A stretch of 64,000 bases of DNA from Lamellibrachia satsuma (lineage: Eukaryota > Annelida > Polychaeta > Sabellida > Siboglinidae), in the NCBI GenBank assembly GCA_033239005.1, contig BSQZ01000005.1, forward strand, positions 12,751,501 through 12,815,500, written 5' to 3'. Made by a program: the position numbers and the translations under genes. Below are positions 35,270 to 47,944 of the stretch, piece by piece. The notes under the pieces were generated by a model. The model worked only from the letters and a program-made list of their open reading frames with translations, did not search any database and was not told where the DNA came from. How positions within the stretch are numbered: the stretch's first letter is position 1; each line of letters opens with the position of its first letter.

Positions 35270-36186
35270 GTATACTTGGTCGTTATGTGACAGATGCCAC
35301 GAGGAGTGTAGATACTGAAGACCGATGTACACTTGGTCGTTATGTGAAAGATGCCATGAGGAGTGTAGATACTGAAGAACGATGTACACTTGGTCGTTAT
35401 GTGAAAGACGCCACGAGGAGTGTAGATACTGAAGACCGATGTACACTTGGTCGTTATTTGAAAGACGCCACGAGGAGTGTAGATACTGAAGACCGATGTA
35501 CACTTGGTCGTTGTGTGAAAGACGCCACGAGGAGTGTAGATACTGAAGACCGATGTACACTTGGTCGTTGTGTGAAAGACGCCACGAGGAGTGTAGATAC
35601 TGAAGACCGATGTACACTTGGTCGTTATGTGAAAGACGCCACGAGGAGTGTAGATATTGAAGAACGATGTATACTTGGTCGTTATGTGAAAGACGCCACG
35701 AGGAGTGTAGATACTGAAGAACGATGTACACTTGGTCTTTATGTGAAAGACGCCACGAGGAGTGTAGATACTGAAGACCGATGTACACTTGGTCGTTATG
35801 TGAAAGACGCCACGAGGAGTGTAGATATTGAAGAACGATGTATACTTGGTCGTTATGTGAAAGATGCCACGAGGAGTGTAGATACTGAAGACCGATGTAC
35901 ACTTGGTCGTTATGTGAAAGACGCCACGAGGAGTGTAGATATTGAAGAACGATGTATACTTGGTCGTTATGTGAAAGATGCCACGAGGAGTGTAGATACT
36001 GAAGACCGATGTACACTTGGTCGTTATGTGAAAGACGCCACGAGGAGTGTAGATATTGAAGAACGATGTACACTTGGTCGTTATGTGAAAGATGCCACGA
36101 GGAGTGTAGATACTGAAGACCGATGTACACTTGGTCGTTATGGGAAAGACGCCACGAGGAGTGTAGATACTGAAGACCGATGCTAC
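35270..36186. repeat. 57-bp minisatellite, 16 copies
   Basis: The unit is 57 bp (19 codons), with CTTGGTCGTTATGTGAAAGA, CGCCACGAGGAGTGTAGATA and CTGAAGACCGATGTACA. Both strands stay open for about 300 codons because the unit is divisible by three. On the plus strand it would read LGRYVKDATRSVDTEDRCT. A variant pair (GATATTGAAGAACG with TGTATAC) alternates with the standard unit from 35,640 on, indicating two-unit duplication. I see no sign that it is translated. Confidence 0.93.
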
Positions 36187-36339
36187 AAGTTTGTTACTAA
36201 ACAGGTAGGTCTAGGTATAAATTATATATTTAGAGTGAATAAATGTTGTGTTTAGATATTTATATAACCCTACGTACGTATGGTCTACATGTGTACGTAC
36301 ATGTGTGCGTACCTACGTACGTATGCCCATCTTCATGGC

Positions 36340-37560
36340 ATGCCAATAAAATGGCGAGAGTTGATTGGTTGCATGGTTTCCTTAAGCGCAGAAACGAACT
36401 CGGTCTGTGGATGCCAGGTGCAACTATTTTTTCGCGTGCTACTAGCTTCAACGTAACAAATGTGTCTAAGTTCTTTGATAATTTTGAAACCGTTATCTGT
36501 AGGCATGCCTATGAACCGCGCCAGATATGGAACTTAGATGAAACTGGTTTGACAACCGTTCAGAAACTTCGCAAAGTATTGACCCAAAAGGTCAGATAAC
36601 TTCCGCTGTACGCGGCACCTTTGTCACCCTTTGTTGCTGCATAAATGCTGTTGGACATGCGTTGCCCTCGCCTATATATTTCCACGTGTAAACTTCCGCG
36701 ATCACACGATAAACGGGGCTCCAAATGGAAGTCTGGGTCTTACCACCCAGTTTGGATGGATGAATTCTGAATTGTTCCCTAAAGTACTAGAGCACCTCAT
36801 TGACACATGGATGCATCTGTAACGAAACGTGGAGTTCTAGTCATGGATAATCATGAAAGTCACATTTCTGTAGAGGTGGTGGAAATGGCGCGAGAAAAGG
36901 GGTTGTCTATTGTCACGTCCCCCCCCTCACACACACACTACAGTCATCGAATGCAGCCCTTAGATGTAGGAGTATATGAGCTCTTTAAACAGTACTTCAA
37001 CATGGCATGCGACTCTTGGATGCTCTCACACCCAGCTAAGATAATCACCATTTAATTTTATGATGTTGCAGAACTGAGTGGGGAAGAGTTGGGTAAAGCG
37101 TTCTCACACTGCGACATAACCTCATCATTCGAAGCAACCAGCATCTATCCCATAAACAGGAATATATTCCCCGCCGATGCGTTACTGTCGGCGGCTGTCA
37201 CTGACAGATGCATTGATGTGAATACACCTTCGACAGAACCAGCACCATCGACCAGTCAAGGATCACCAGCAGCATCTACTAGTGAAGGATCACCAGCAAC
37301 ATCTAGTAGTCAAGGATCACAAGCAGCATCTAGTAGTCAAGGATCACCAGCAGCAGCATCAACCCGTAAAGGATCACATGAGTCATCTGAGAGGCACACG
37401 CCTGAGGACCTTTGGCCATACCCGAAGGCAGCTCCTCGAAAAGTAATTGCTAACATTTGTTATCCCCCTCAGAATGAGGAGTTATGGGTGGCAAACCTGG
37501 TGTCGAGATCCTCCTTTATGTGCCAGTAGTGGCAATGTAGTGTTTCCAAAACCGGTGAGA
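36340..37560 (+). pseudogene. pogo/Tigger-type transposase, decayed
   Basis: The pieces in order are the end of the CENP-B-type HTH (DWLHGFLKRRNELGL, RATSFNVTNVSKFFDN), then IWNLDETGLTTVQK with the first catalytic Asp, GTFVTLCCCINAVG, and NFRDHTINGAPNGS with GWMNSELFPKVLEH. These are followed by LVMDNHESH with the second Asp and QPLDVGVYELFK with the third. The DDD-type triad belongs to the Tc1/mariner-pogo group (DDE_1). Frames change near 36,595, 36,660 and 36,822 and a stop occurs at about 37,053. A Ser/Gln/Gly-rich tail (repeated SQGSPAAS) follows to 37,380. The amino end is missing, so the gene is non-functional. Confidence 0.9.
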
Positions 37561-37880
37561 ATTGCAGGAATTAAGTGGTTTCAAGTAAACCTGAAAAGCT
37601 ACAATAAAAACTAGGAAGATATTTGATAGTCAATATGTTGTAGGTAGGCTGGTGGTAAGTAAACGTATCACTTAGTTTTACATAATTGGAAATAATTGCA
37701 AACATTCGTTGAAATAGATTTTTCCCAAGAAGCGGAATAACATGCATGTGCAGTAAAAGCATGAATGTAATATTTTAGTATAAGGTCTGTTAAATAACGT
37801 GCAGAATATGTACCACACGTTTATGGTAATAAAAATTACTAGACCCTTAGAGGGTCCGTCCGTCCGTCCGTCTATATGCA

Positions 37881-37913
<33 letters not shown>

Positions 37914-37936
37914 GCGCGTGTGTGATCCTATATATT

Positions 37937-37996
<60 letters not shown>

Positions 37997-38580
37997 AATC
38001 TGTATGGACAACCTTGTTTGTCTACGCACTAAAATGGGTTGGTTAGTGTTACAAACACCCCAAAAGCAAAAGTAAAGCGCAGTATATTAGTGCAGTAAAT
38101 ACTTAGATTCACCATAAATTGGATAATCGTCGCATGGAAACCGAGGTTCCGCCGAACAGATGTGTAGTAGTGTACTGGTTTATGCCATTTTTGGTAAACT
38201 TGATAGAATGTATAATCTTTACAAACATCTGAAGACACAGTTGCCCAAGAGATCAACAATCTCAATCACTAGCAATTATATCATTAATTGAGTGCAAACA
38301 AATCATTAGAACTGTTGCTTGGAGTTAAATACTAATTGTCTTGTGATTATCAAGTGACAAAAAAAAACGTTTCGCAAGAAGGCGCAACGGCACAAAATGC
38401 TACGCATGTTCGTAAGCCTCACTGTATCTTAACTATAGTGTACGACAAGACGAAACGCATAGAATACACATACATAACAGGGCCGTCGTTAAATTTTCTG
38501 GGACGACTATTACGAATTGTAATAACTGTAAATTAATTTGGATAGTTGTTTATGGTGTTGGTGTTAGAATCCTGAGTGAG
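37561..38580. other. Intergenic with microsatellites, no gene seen
   Basis: It contains (GTCC/CCGT)n at 37,852-37,872, (TG)n/(TGCG)n at 37,880-37,922 and (TA)n at 37,938-37,993. The rest shows no supportable coding or RNA feature. Confidence 0.7.
37880..37993. repeat. (GT)n(GTGC)n and (TA)n microsatellites
   Basis: An alternating purine-pyrimidine tract, TGTGTG...TGCGTGCG...CGCGCG, passes after 15 bp into about 27 TA dinucleotides. Confidence 0.95.
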
Positions 38581-38639
38581 GCAGAGTGGTGTCTGCTCCG
38601 GGAGGCATTTGAAATGCGGGAATCAGATAAATACACTAA

Positions 38640-39115
38640 GCAGTGACAAATACCATTGAAGCTGTCTTGAAAATACTGATTGAGAACATCATTGGTGTAA
38701 CAGAACAGCTGAAATCAATCCGAACATCCCACCCACAACTTGTGGTTCTTCAGGACCAGATGTCAGAATTCCAGAAATCCCCGAAGGATCTCCCAACAGC
38801 GGCATTCTGGTTGACCTTTCTGGAGATGTCCGACTTGCTTCACCGATTTGTCTACCATCAGCGCGAAGGTAATCGACTGGGACATCTGCGTGATTTGGCA
38901 AGGATACTTCCCTGTCTGACAGCTGCTGGACACTACAAGAACGATCAGCAATATCTGCCTCTGTACTTGTGTGAGACGAAACAAGTTGCCTGAAACGTCC
39001 TCAGAAGTACACAATGCCCTGATGGATGGAGCACTTGTTGGACGGAGAGCAGATGGACACCACAACGGAGTCACATGCTTCTAGAGCAGACATACAATGC
39101 TGTTGCCAAGGATGA
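38640..39115 (+). pseudogene. Fragment of a mobile-element-associated protein family
   Basis: A frame of about 110 codons contains AAFWLTFLEMSDLLHRFVYH, REGNRLGHLRDLARILPCL and GHYKNDQQYLPLYL. It continues in another frame with VHNALMDGALVGRRADGHHN and then LLEQTYNAVAKDE. From memory, this order (FW..YLEM, REGNW, YARYLPVY, then EQT.NR) is found in uncharacterised proteins that accompany repetitive elements in marine invertebrates. I cannot name the element. At least two frame changes and a stop make it a remnant. Confidence 0.5.
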
Positions 39116-39196
39116 GCGTGGTCCTCACAACTAAAGTCGATGTTCCACCTAAACTCTGCCAAAAAAATGCGTGGCAAATGTTACGGTGCCGGTCCG

Positions 39197-42100
39197 GGAT
39201 CATCCGTGTACTGCATAATTGATACCGCAGCCGCGTACGGGCGCTTCCGCGCGTGTACCGCCAGTCTGTATGATGACAATACATTCTCTATGTCCTGTTA
39301 TTCCTTAACATACACATATTCTAAAATAAAATGGAGACGTAGTCAAACTTGAACTTGATCAATTCTTATATTTAGATCGACTTTCGCGTTTTGGGGGTAG
39401 GGGAAGGAAATCACAAATATGTGTGTTTAACATTTGCGGATTCCAATATTTTTGGCCTCACTGTGAGGTAGATTCATTGCATAAGCCAATGTAGCAGTAG
39501 TGGGGCACCTGTGGCTCAATGTAACAGCAGTGGGACACCTGTGGCTCAATGTAACAGCAGTGGGACACCTGTGACTCAATGTAACAGCAGTGGGACACTT
39601 GTGACTCAATGTAACAACAGTGGGACACCTGTGACTCAATGTAGCAGCAGTGGAACACCTGTGACTCAATGTAACATCAGTGGGACACATGTGGCTCAAT
39701 GTAACAGCAGTGGGACACCTGTGACTCAATGTAGCATCAGTGGAACACCTGTGACTCAATGTAACAGCAGTGGGACACCTGTGACTCAACATAACAGCAG
39801 TGGAACACCTGTGACTCAATGTAACAGCAGTGGGACACCTGTGACTCAATGTAGCAGCAATGGGACACGTGTGACTTAGTATAGCAGCAGTGGGACACCT
39901 GCGATTCAATGTAACAGCAGTGGGACACATGTGGCTCAATGTAACAACAGTGGGACACCTGTGATTCAATGTAACAGCAGTGGGACACATGTGGCTCAAT
40001 GTAACAGCATTGGGACACCTGTGACTCAATGTAACAACACTGGGACACCTGTGACTCAATGTAGCAGCAGTGGAACACCTGTGACTCAATGTAACAGCAG
40101 TGGGACACATGTGGCTCAATGTAACAACACTCAATGTAGCAACAGTGGGACACATGTGGCTCAATGTAGCAACAGTGGGACACATGTGGCTCAATGTAAC
40201 AACAGTGGGACACATGTGGCTCAATGTTACAACAATTGGACACACGTGGCTAAACCTAACAGCAGTGGGACACGTGGCTCAATGTAACAGCAGTGGGACA
40301 CATGTGGCTCAATGTAACAACACTCAATGTAGCAACAGTGGGACACATGTGGCTCAATGTAGCAACAGTGGGACACATGTGGTTCAATGTAACAACAGTG
40401 GGACACATGTGGCTCAATGTTGCAACAGTGGGACACATGTGGCTCAATGTAACAACAGTGGGACACATGTGGCTCAATGTAACAACAGTGGGACACATGT
40501 GGCTCAATGCAGCAGCAGTGGCACACATGTGGCTCAATGTAACAGCAGTGGGACAACTGTGACTCAATGCAGCAGCAATGGGACACGTGTGACTCAATGT
40601 AGCAGCAATGGGACACCTGTGATTCAATGTAACAGCAGTGGGACACCTGTGACTCAATGTAACAGCAGTGGGACACCTGTGACTCAATGTAGCAGCAATG
40701 CGACACCTGTGATTCAATGTAACAGCAATGGGACACATGCGACTCAATGTAACAGCAGTGGGACACATGTGACTCAATGTAACAGCAGTGGAACACATGT
40801 GGCTCAATGTAACAACAATGGGACACATGGCTAAATCTAACAGCAGTAGGACACGTGGCTCAATGTAACAACAGTGGGACACATGTGGCTCAATGTAACA
40901 GCATTGGGACACCTGTGACTCAATGTAACAACACTGGGACACCTGTGACTCAATGTAGCAGCAGTGGAACACCTGTGACTCAATGGATCATCCGTGTACT
41001 GCATAATTGATACCGCAGCCGCGTACGGGCGCTTCCGCGCGTGTACTGCCAGTCTGTATGATGACAATACATTCTCTATGTCCTGTTATTCCTTAACATA
41101 CACATATTCTAAAATAAAATGGAGACGTAGTCAAACTTGAACTTGATCAATTCTTATATTTAGATCGACTTTCGCGTTTTGGGGGTAGGGGAAGGGAATC
41201 ACATATATGTGTGTTTAACATTTGCGGATTCCAATATTTTTTGGCCTCACTGTGAGGTAGATTCATTGCATAAGCCAATGTAGTGTAGTAGTGGGGCACC
41301 TGTAGCTCAATGTAACAGCAGTGGGACACCTGTGGCTCAATGTAACAGCAGTGGGACACCTGTGGCTCAATGTAACAGCAGTGGGACACCTGTGACTCAA
41401 TGTAACAGCAGTGGGACACTTGTGACTCAATGTAACAACAGTGGGACACCTGTGACTCAATGTAGCAGCAGTGGAACACCTGTGACTCAATGTAACATCA
41501 GTGGGACACATGTGGCTCAATGTAACAGCAGTGGGACACATGTGACTCAATGTAGCATCAGTGGAACACCTGTGACTCAATGTAACAGCAGTGGGACACC
41601 TGTGACTCAACGTAACAGCAGTGGAACACCTGTGACTCAATGTAACAGCAGTGGGACACCTGTGACTCAATGTAGCAGCAATGGGACACGTGTGACTTAG
41701 TATAGCAGCAGTGGGACACCTGCGATTCAATGTAACAGCAGTGGGACACATGTGGCTCAATGTAACAACAGTGGGACACCTGTGATTCAATGTAACAGCA
41801 GTGGGACACATGTGGCTCAATGTAACAGCATTGGGACACCTGTGACTCAATGTAACAACACTGGGACACATGTGGCTCAATGTAGCAACAGTGGGACACC
41901 TGTGACTCAATGTAACAGCAGTGGGACACATGTGGCTCAATGTAACAACAATTGGACACACGTGGCTAAACCTAACAGCAGTGGGACACGTGGCTCAATG
42001 TAACAGCAGTGGGACACATGTGGCTCAATGTAACAACACTCAATGTAGCAACAGTGGGACACATGTGGCTCAATGTAGCAACAGTGGGACACATGTGGCT

Positions 42101-45100
42101 CAATGTAACAACAGTGGGACACATGTGGCTCAATGTAGCAACAGTGGGACACATGTGGCTCAATGTAACAACAGTGGGACACATGTGGCTCAATGTAACA
42201 ACATGTGGCTCAATGCAGAAGCAGTGGCACACATGTGGCTCAATGTAACAGCAGTGGGACAACTGTGACTCAATGCAGCAGCAATGGGACACATGTGACT
42301 CAATGTAGCAGCAATGGGACACGTATGATTCAATGTAGCAGCAATGGGACACCTGTGATTCAATGTAACAGCAGTGGGACACCTGTGATTCAATGTTGCA
42401 GCAATGCGACACCTGTGATTCAATGTAACAGCAACGGGACACATGCGACTCAATGTAACAGCAGTGGGACACATGTGACTCAACGTAACAGCAGTGGAAC
42501 ACATGTGGCTCAATGTAACAACAATGGGACACATGTGGCTAAATCTAACAGCAGTGGGACACGTGGCTCAATGTAACAACAGTGGGACACATGTGGCTCA
42601 ATGTAACAGCATTGGGACACCTGTGACTCAATGTAACAACACTGGGACACCTGTGACTCAATGTAGCAGCAGTGGAACACCTGTGACTCAATGGATCATC
42701 CGTGTACTGCATAATTGATACCGCAACCGCGTACGGGCGCTTCCACGTGTGTACCGCCAGTCTGTATGATGACAATACATTCTCTATGTCCTGTTATTCC
42801 TTAACATACACATATTCTAAAATAAAATGGAGACGTAGTCAAACTTGAACTTGATCAATTCTTATATTTAGATCGACTTTCGCGTTTTGGGGGTAGGGGA
42901 AGGGAATCACAAATATGTGTGTTTAACATTTGCGGATTCCAATATTTTTGGCCTCACTGTGAGGTAGATTCATTGCATAAGCCAATGTAGCAGTAGTGGG
43001 GCACCTGTGGCTCAATGTAACAGCAGTGGGACACCTGTGGCTCAATGTAACAGCAGTGGGACACCTGTGACTCAATGTAACAGCAGTGGGACACTTGTGA
43101 CTCAATGTAACAACAGTGGGACACCTGTGACTCAATGTAGCAGCAGTGGAACACCTGTGACTCAAAGTAACATCGGTGGGACACATGTGGCTCAATGTAA
43201 CAGCAGTGGGACACCTGTGACTCAATGTAGCATCAGTGGAACACCTGTGACTCAATGTAACAGCAGTGGGACACCATTGACTCAACGTAACAGCAGTGGA
43301 ACACCTGTGACTCAAGGTAACAGCAGTGGGACACCTGTGACTCAATGTAGCAGCAATGGGACACGTGTGACTTAGTATAGCAGCAGTGGGACACCTGCGA
43401 TTCAATGTAACAGCAGTGGGACACATGTGGCTCAATGTAACAACAGTGGGACACCTGTGATTCAATGTAACAGCAGTGGGACACATGTGGCTCAACATAA
43501 CAGCATTGGGACACCTGTGACTCAATGTAACAACACTGGGACACCTGTGACTCAATGTAGCAGCAGTGGAACACCTGTGACTCAATGTAGCAGCAATAGG
43601 ACATGTGTGACTTAATATAGCAGCAGTGGGACACCTGTGATTCAATGTAACAGCAGTGGGACACATGTGGCTCAATGTAGCAACAGTGGGACACCTGTGA
43701 CTCAATGTAACAGCAGTGGGACACATGTGGCTCAATGTAACAACAATTGGACACACGTGGCTAAACCTAACAGCAGTGGGACACGTGGCTCAATGTAACA
43801 GCAGTGGGACACATGTGGCTCAATGTAACAACACTCAATGTAGCAACAGTGGGACACATGTGGCTCAATGTAGCAACAGTGGGACACATGTGGCTCAATG
43901 TAACAACAGTGGGACACATGTGGCTCAATGTAGCAACAGTGGGACACATGTGGCTCAATGTAACAACAGTGGGACACATGTGGCTCAATGTAACAACAGT
44001 GGGACACATGTGGCTCAATGTAGCAACAGTGGGACACATGTGGCTCAATGTAGCAACAGTGGGACACATGTGGCTCAATGTAGCAACAGTGGGACACATG
44101 TGGCTCAATGTAACAACAGTGGGACACATGTGGCTCAATGTAACAACAGTGGGACACATGTGGCTCAATGCAGCAGCTGTGGCACACATGTGGCTCAATG
44201 TAACAGCAGTGGGACAACTGTGACTCAATGCAGCAGCAATGGGACACGTGTGACTCAGTGTAGCAGCAATGGGACACCTGTGATTCAATGTAACAGCAGT
44301 GGGACACCTGTGACTCAATGTAACAGCAGTGGGACACCTGTGACTCAATGTAGCAGCAATGGGACACGTGTGACTCAATGTAGCAGCAATGGGACACCTG
44401 TGATTCAATGTAACAGCAGTGGGGCACCTGTGATTCAATGTTGCAGCAATGCGACACCTGTGATTCAATGTAACAGCAATGGGACACATGCGACTCAATG
44501 TAACAGCAGTGGGACACATGTGACTCAATGTAACAGCAGTGGAACACATGTGGCTCAATGTAACAACAATGGGACACATGTGGCTAAATCTAACAGCAGT
44601 GGGACACGTGGCTCAATGTAACAACAGTGGGACACATGTGACTCAATGTAACAACAATGGGACACATGTGGCTCAATGTAACAACAATGGGACACATGTG
44701 GCTAAATCTAACAGAAGTGGGACACATGTGGCTCAATGTAGCAGCATTGGGACACATGTGGCTCAATATAATAGCAGTGGGACACATGTAGCTCAATATA
44801 ACAACAGTGGGACACATGTGGCTCAATATAACAGCAGTGGGACACATGTGGCTCAATGTAACAACAGTGGGACACATGTGGCAGCAATGGGACACATGTG
44901 GCTCAATATAACAGCAGTGGGACACCTGTGACTCAATGTAACAGCAGTTGGACACATGTGGCTCAATGTAACAACAATAGGACACATGTGGCTAAATCTA
45001 ACAGCACTGAGACACATATGGCTCAATGTAACAACAGTGGGACACATGTGACTCAATGTAACAGCAGTGGGACACATGTGGCTCAATATAACAGTAGTGG

Positions 45101-45131
45101 GACACCTGTGACTCAATGTAACAGCAGTAGA
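39197..45131. repeat. Higher-order satellite: 293-bp spacer plus 30-bp minisatellite, three rounds
   Basis: A 293-bp unique segment starting GGATCATCCGTGTACTGCAT occurs at 39,197, 40,985 and 42,693. Each copy is followed by a long array of a 30-bp unit (TGTAACAGCAGTGGGACACC plus TGTGACTCAA), ending near 40,984, 42,692 and 45,131. The first two rounds are 1,788 and 1,708 bp and the third is longer. About 160-170 units are present in all. The unit is divisible by three, so every frame gives long open stretches such as GTPVTQCNSS or SHCCYIEPHV. None has a start, splice or domain to support a gene. Confidence 0.95.
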
Positions 45132-46456
45132 ACTAGCCTAGGAGGTATTCATGGGAAGTATAAATGTCATAGTTTGTGATGTCCTCAAAAAAAAACTTTT
45201 TCACTGCACCCAGATTCCGGTTGCATACATAATTAGCTAATTACGATGTCATCCAGGAATTTGGCTAATTCATCAAATTAGAGTGAACTTTTATCAGTTT
45301 ATACGATGCAATTTGAATTAACTTTGATTATATTCACACAATTGTCAGAATGTTCAGTGTATATCGAATTTCGATAATGACGCTGATTGGCTGTTGGCGC
45401 TTCACGGGAAGCCTACACAAAATGGAGTGATGACAGTGGGTAACAACGAGACCACGCCACTGAGGCTAGACTCTCTTCTTGGCGAGTTCATGAAGCCGAG
45501 TGAGAGTCGGATAAGCGAGACTAGTTCATAAAAGAAATTATGTAACGAATTTACAACGCCCGTTATCCGCCGGGGGCTTCACTGATACTACGTTTTACTT
45601 TATACTGTTTTCGTTCTTAATATTAAAGTTCTTTTTTTAAAAATGCATCATTCGTGTTTATTCTTGTCAGAAAGGATGTAGTTTCAATCAACAGTATAAC
45701 TTTTGCGTTGGTTTCATGCTACGAATACGACGCGCAGTAAGCTAGATTTCAATGTAGCCGCCTACCTTAAATCATGATCTAAATAACTCCAAAATATGAT
45801 GATGTAATTGTATTAAAGTAGCTGCTTGTTAACTTGCGTTGATGCATGTACAAAAATTAAATATTATATTCATATGTTTTCGTCTAGCTAATGCTACGGG
45901 GCGTCGCTACTGCTAGTGTGTTTTTATTTCCGAGACAGCATCTCGTAGCTAGGCTGACTAGCCGACTCTAATTTATGAGGGAATGGCATGCCTCATGTCG
46001 TTCTCGTGGCTACATCATTCGTATCACATTAATTAAACAGGCTCAGCAGTTAAAAATTGCACCTATTCTCCGAAATAAATAAGTAAGTAGTATTCATATA
46101 AACCAGACATTAAAAACAATTATGTTTTGGGGTGACTTAAATCAATGATTTTAATCAAACAACTCTGATTAAGTAATAAAAAACACAAGCCTACTGTCGA
46201 CGTGGAAGCAGGCTTGTTCACGCATGTCAACGCATTTCAATACAAATGCATCAAATTATTCAAATACAAATACCATTTCTCTGGGTTAGATTCAAATGCA
46301 GATGAAAATATGTTGTGGTCGCATTCAAACGCAAATGTCCTGGTTATGCATTTGTAAGTAGAACAACACAAAATTGGGTCATATGGTGTACTACGTAGCA
46401 CTGCCCTTGCTGACCCATGTAGTGGGTTTGTCTTCCGGACTTTCCTTTCCCAAGTT
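45132..46456. other. Intergenic, no gene seen
   Basis: Apart from the dispersed repeat at 45,288-45,415, no feature can be supported. The sequence is AT-rich, with a CpG-containing patch at 45,400-45,580. Confidence 0.6.
45288..45415 (+). repeat. Dispersed repeat, copy 2
   Basis: It matches 23,647-23,812 in the same order: GATGCAATTTGAATTAACTT, TGATTATATTCACACAATTG and AATGACGCTGATTGGCTGTT. Copy 1 has about 30 extra bases in the middle. Confidence 0.65.
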
Positions 46457-47944
46457 CAGCGGTTTCCAACCTTTCCTCCCCAGACAATAGGCTGGGTACC
46501 CCGTGTCATCAGACAATAGGCTGGGTACCCCGTGTCACCAGACAATAGGCAATAGGCTGGGTACCCCCTGTGTCACCAGACAATAGGCTGGGTACCCCCT
46601 GTGTCATCAGACAATAGGCTGGGTACCCCCTGTGTCACCAGACAATAGGCAATAGGCTAGGTACCCCCTGTGTCACCAGACAATAGGCTGGTACCCCCTG
46701 TGTCATCAGACAATAGGCTGGGTACCCCCTGTGTCACGAGACAATAGGCTGGGTACCCCCTGTGTCATCAGACAATAGGCTGGGTACCCCCTGTGTCATC
46801 AGACAATAGGCTGGATACCCTCTGTGTCACCAGACAATAGAATGGGTACCCTTTGTGTCACCAGACAACAGGCTGGGTACCCCCTGTGTCATCAGACAAT
46901 AGGCTGTGTACCCCATGTCATCAGACAATAGGCTGGGTACCCCAAAATAGTTACATAGAATTATAGACGAAACAACATTCAACACTGAGTTTAGTGATAC
47001 ACGTTTTATTAACAGTTTTGGATAAGGAGACACGGAGGTCACCCTTCAGACACAACTGGGCACGAAATGTAATTTTCATACTGAACATTGTTGAGAATCC
47101 TTGCTCACAGAGATAGGTGGATAGAAACATCAACAATACCCTCACAGGCACACCAGCCACATATGGATACTGTTTACTCATCTTAGACAAGAACTTTGGC
47201 AGGACAAGAGCTTCAAATGCATTACGTTACGTCTGAGAGATCGCTCGAACTTGAATGGATGGAATTCGAATCCAGCGCATTCAAATCCGGGAAGCATGTC
47301 TGAAATTTCTTCAGCATGGAATAGGCAGGTGCGCCTACACAAGTTGTCCCATGTTTCCATGTCCCGTTTCTTCATCCTGAAGTGCCACGCTTTGGTAGTC
47401 AAACGTGTTGAAGGTTCCTTCCTTGATTTTGTCGTCCCACCAGCTCTAGCTTCAGGATGAATGCTTGTATGCTGTCCATGAAATCAATGACGCTGGTGAA
47501 TCGGCATTGGAGTGACTTGTTGGTAGAAAACAATGTCGTTCAAGCATGCCAGCTCCAAGAGCCACATTTGTCCGAGAGTTTTCCTATGAATTCTCGAGAC
47601 TGCTCCTTGCCGACGTCCCCTGTGAGAACCAACAGACCTAAATGTGGAAGAGCAGTGCCTGTTGGTCTTCATTAAACTGTTGACACAAGAGGTGGAAGAA
47701 CTGGGTATTGAAGGCGCTGGACTTGATTTACCAGTTAGGCAGTAATTTACGAATAATAACGTTGAATGTTTGCTTGAAAAGATTGTTTTCTTTGAATTGG
47801 ATGTTCTCCTTTGTAGATCACACAAAGTGACAGCATTATTGCACCGTTTCACGTAGCCTTAGTTTCAGTCAACCCTCCGCGTACCCGCTGGAAAACCACT
47901 GGCGTACCCCTGGGGGTACGTGTACCCCAGGTTGGGAACCACTG
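46457..47944 (-). mobile_element. hAT DNA transposon with transposase remnant
   Basis: The left end CAGCGGTTTCCAACCT (46,457) is the inverted counterpart of the right end, which reads CAGTGGTTCCCAACCT on the minus strand from 47,944. The flanking octamers CCCAAGTT and CCCTAGAT match at six of eight bases, as expected for an old 8-bp hAT target duplication. The transposase is on the minus strand in broken frames. It includes SYLCEQGFSTMFSMK-like C-terminal dimerisation sequence (47,040-47,130; actual start STYLCEQGFST) and, further upstream, KTNRHCSSTFRSVGS. It resembles the ZBED/FAM200-type hAT group. The element is inactive and carries a minisatellite near its left end. Confidence 0.85.
46478..46945. 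repeat. Minisatellite inside the hAT element (about 28-31 bp)
   Basis: Some 15 copies of CAGACAATAGGCTGGGTACC with CCCTGTGTCAT/C. The core GGGTACCCC is also part of the hAT subterminal sequence, so the array probably grew from the terminus. Confidence 0.9.

Noticed and set aside
39427..45179. Many frames of 100-300 codons rich in GTPVTQCNSS or SHCCYIEPHV on both strands
   Set aside because: The 30-bp unit is a multiple of three, so all frames stay open. The frames overlap on both strands and no coding bias is visible.
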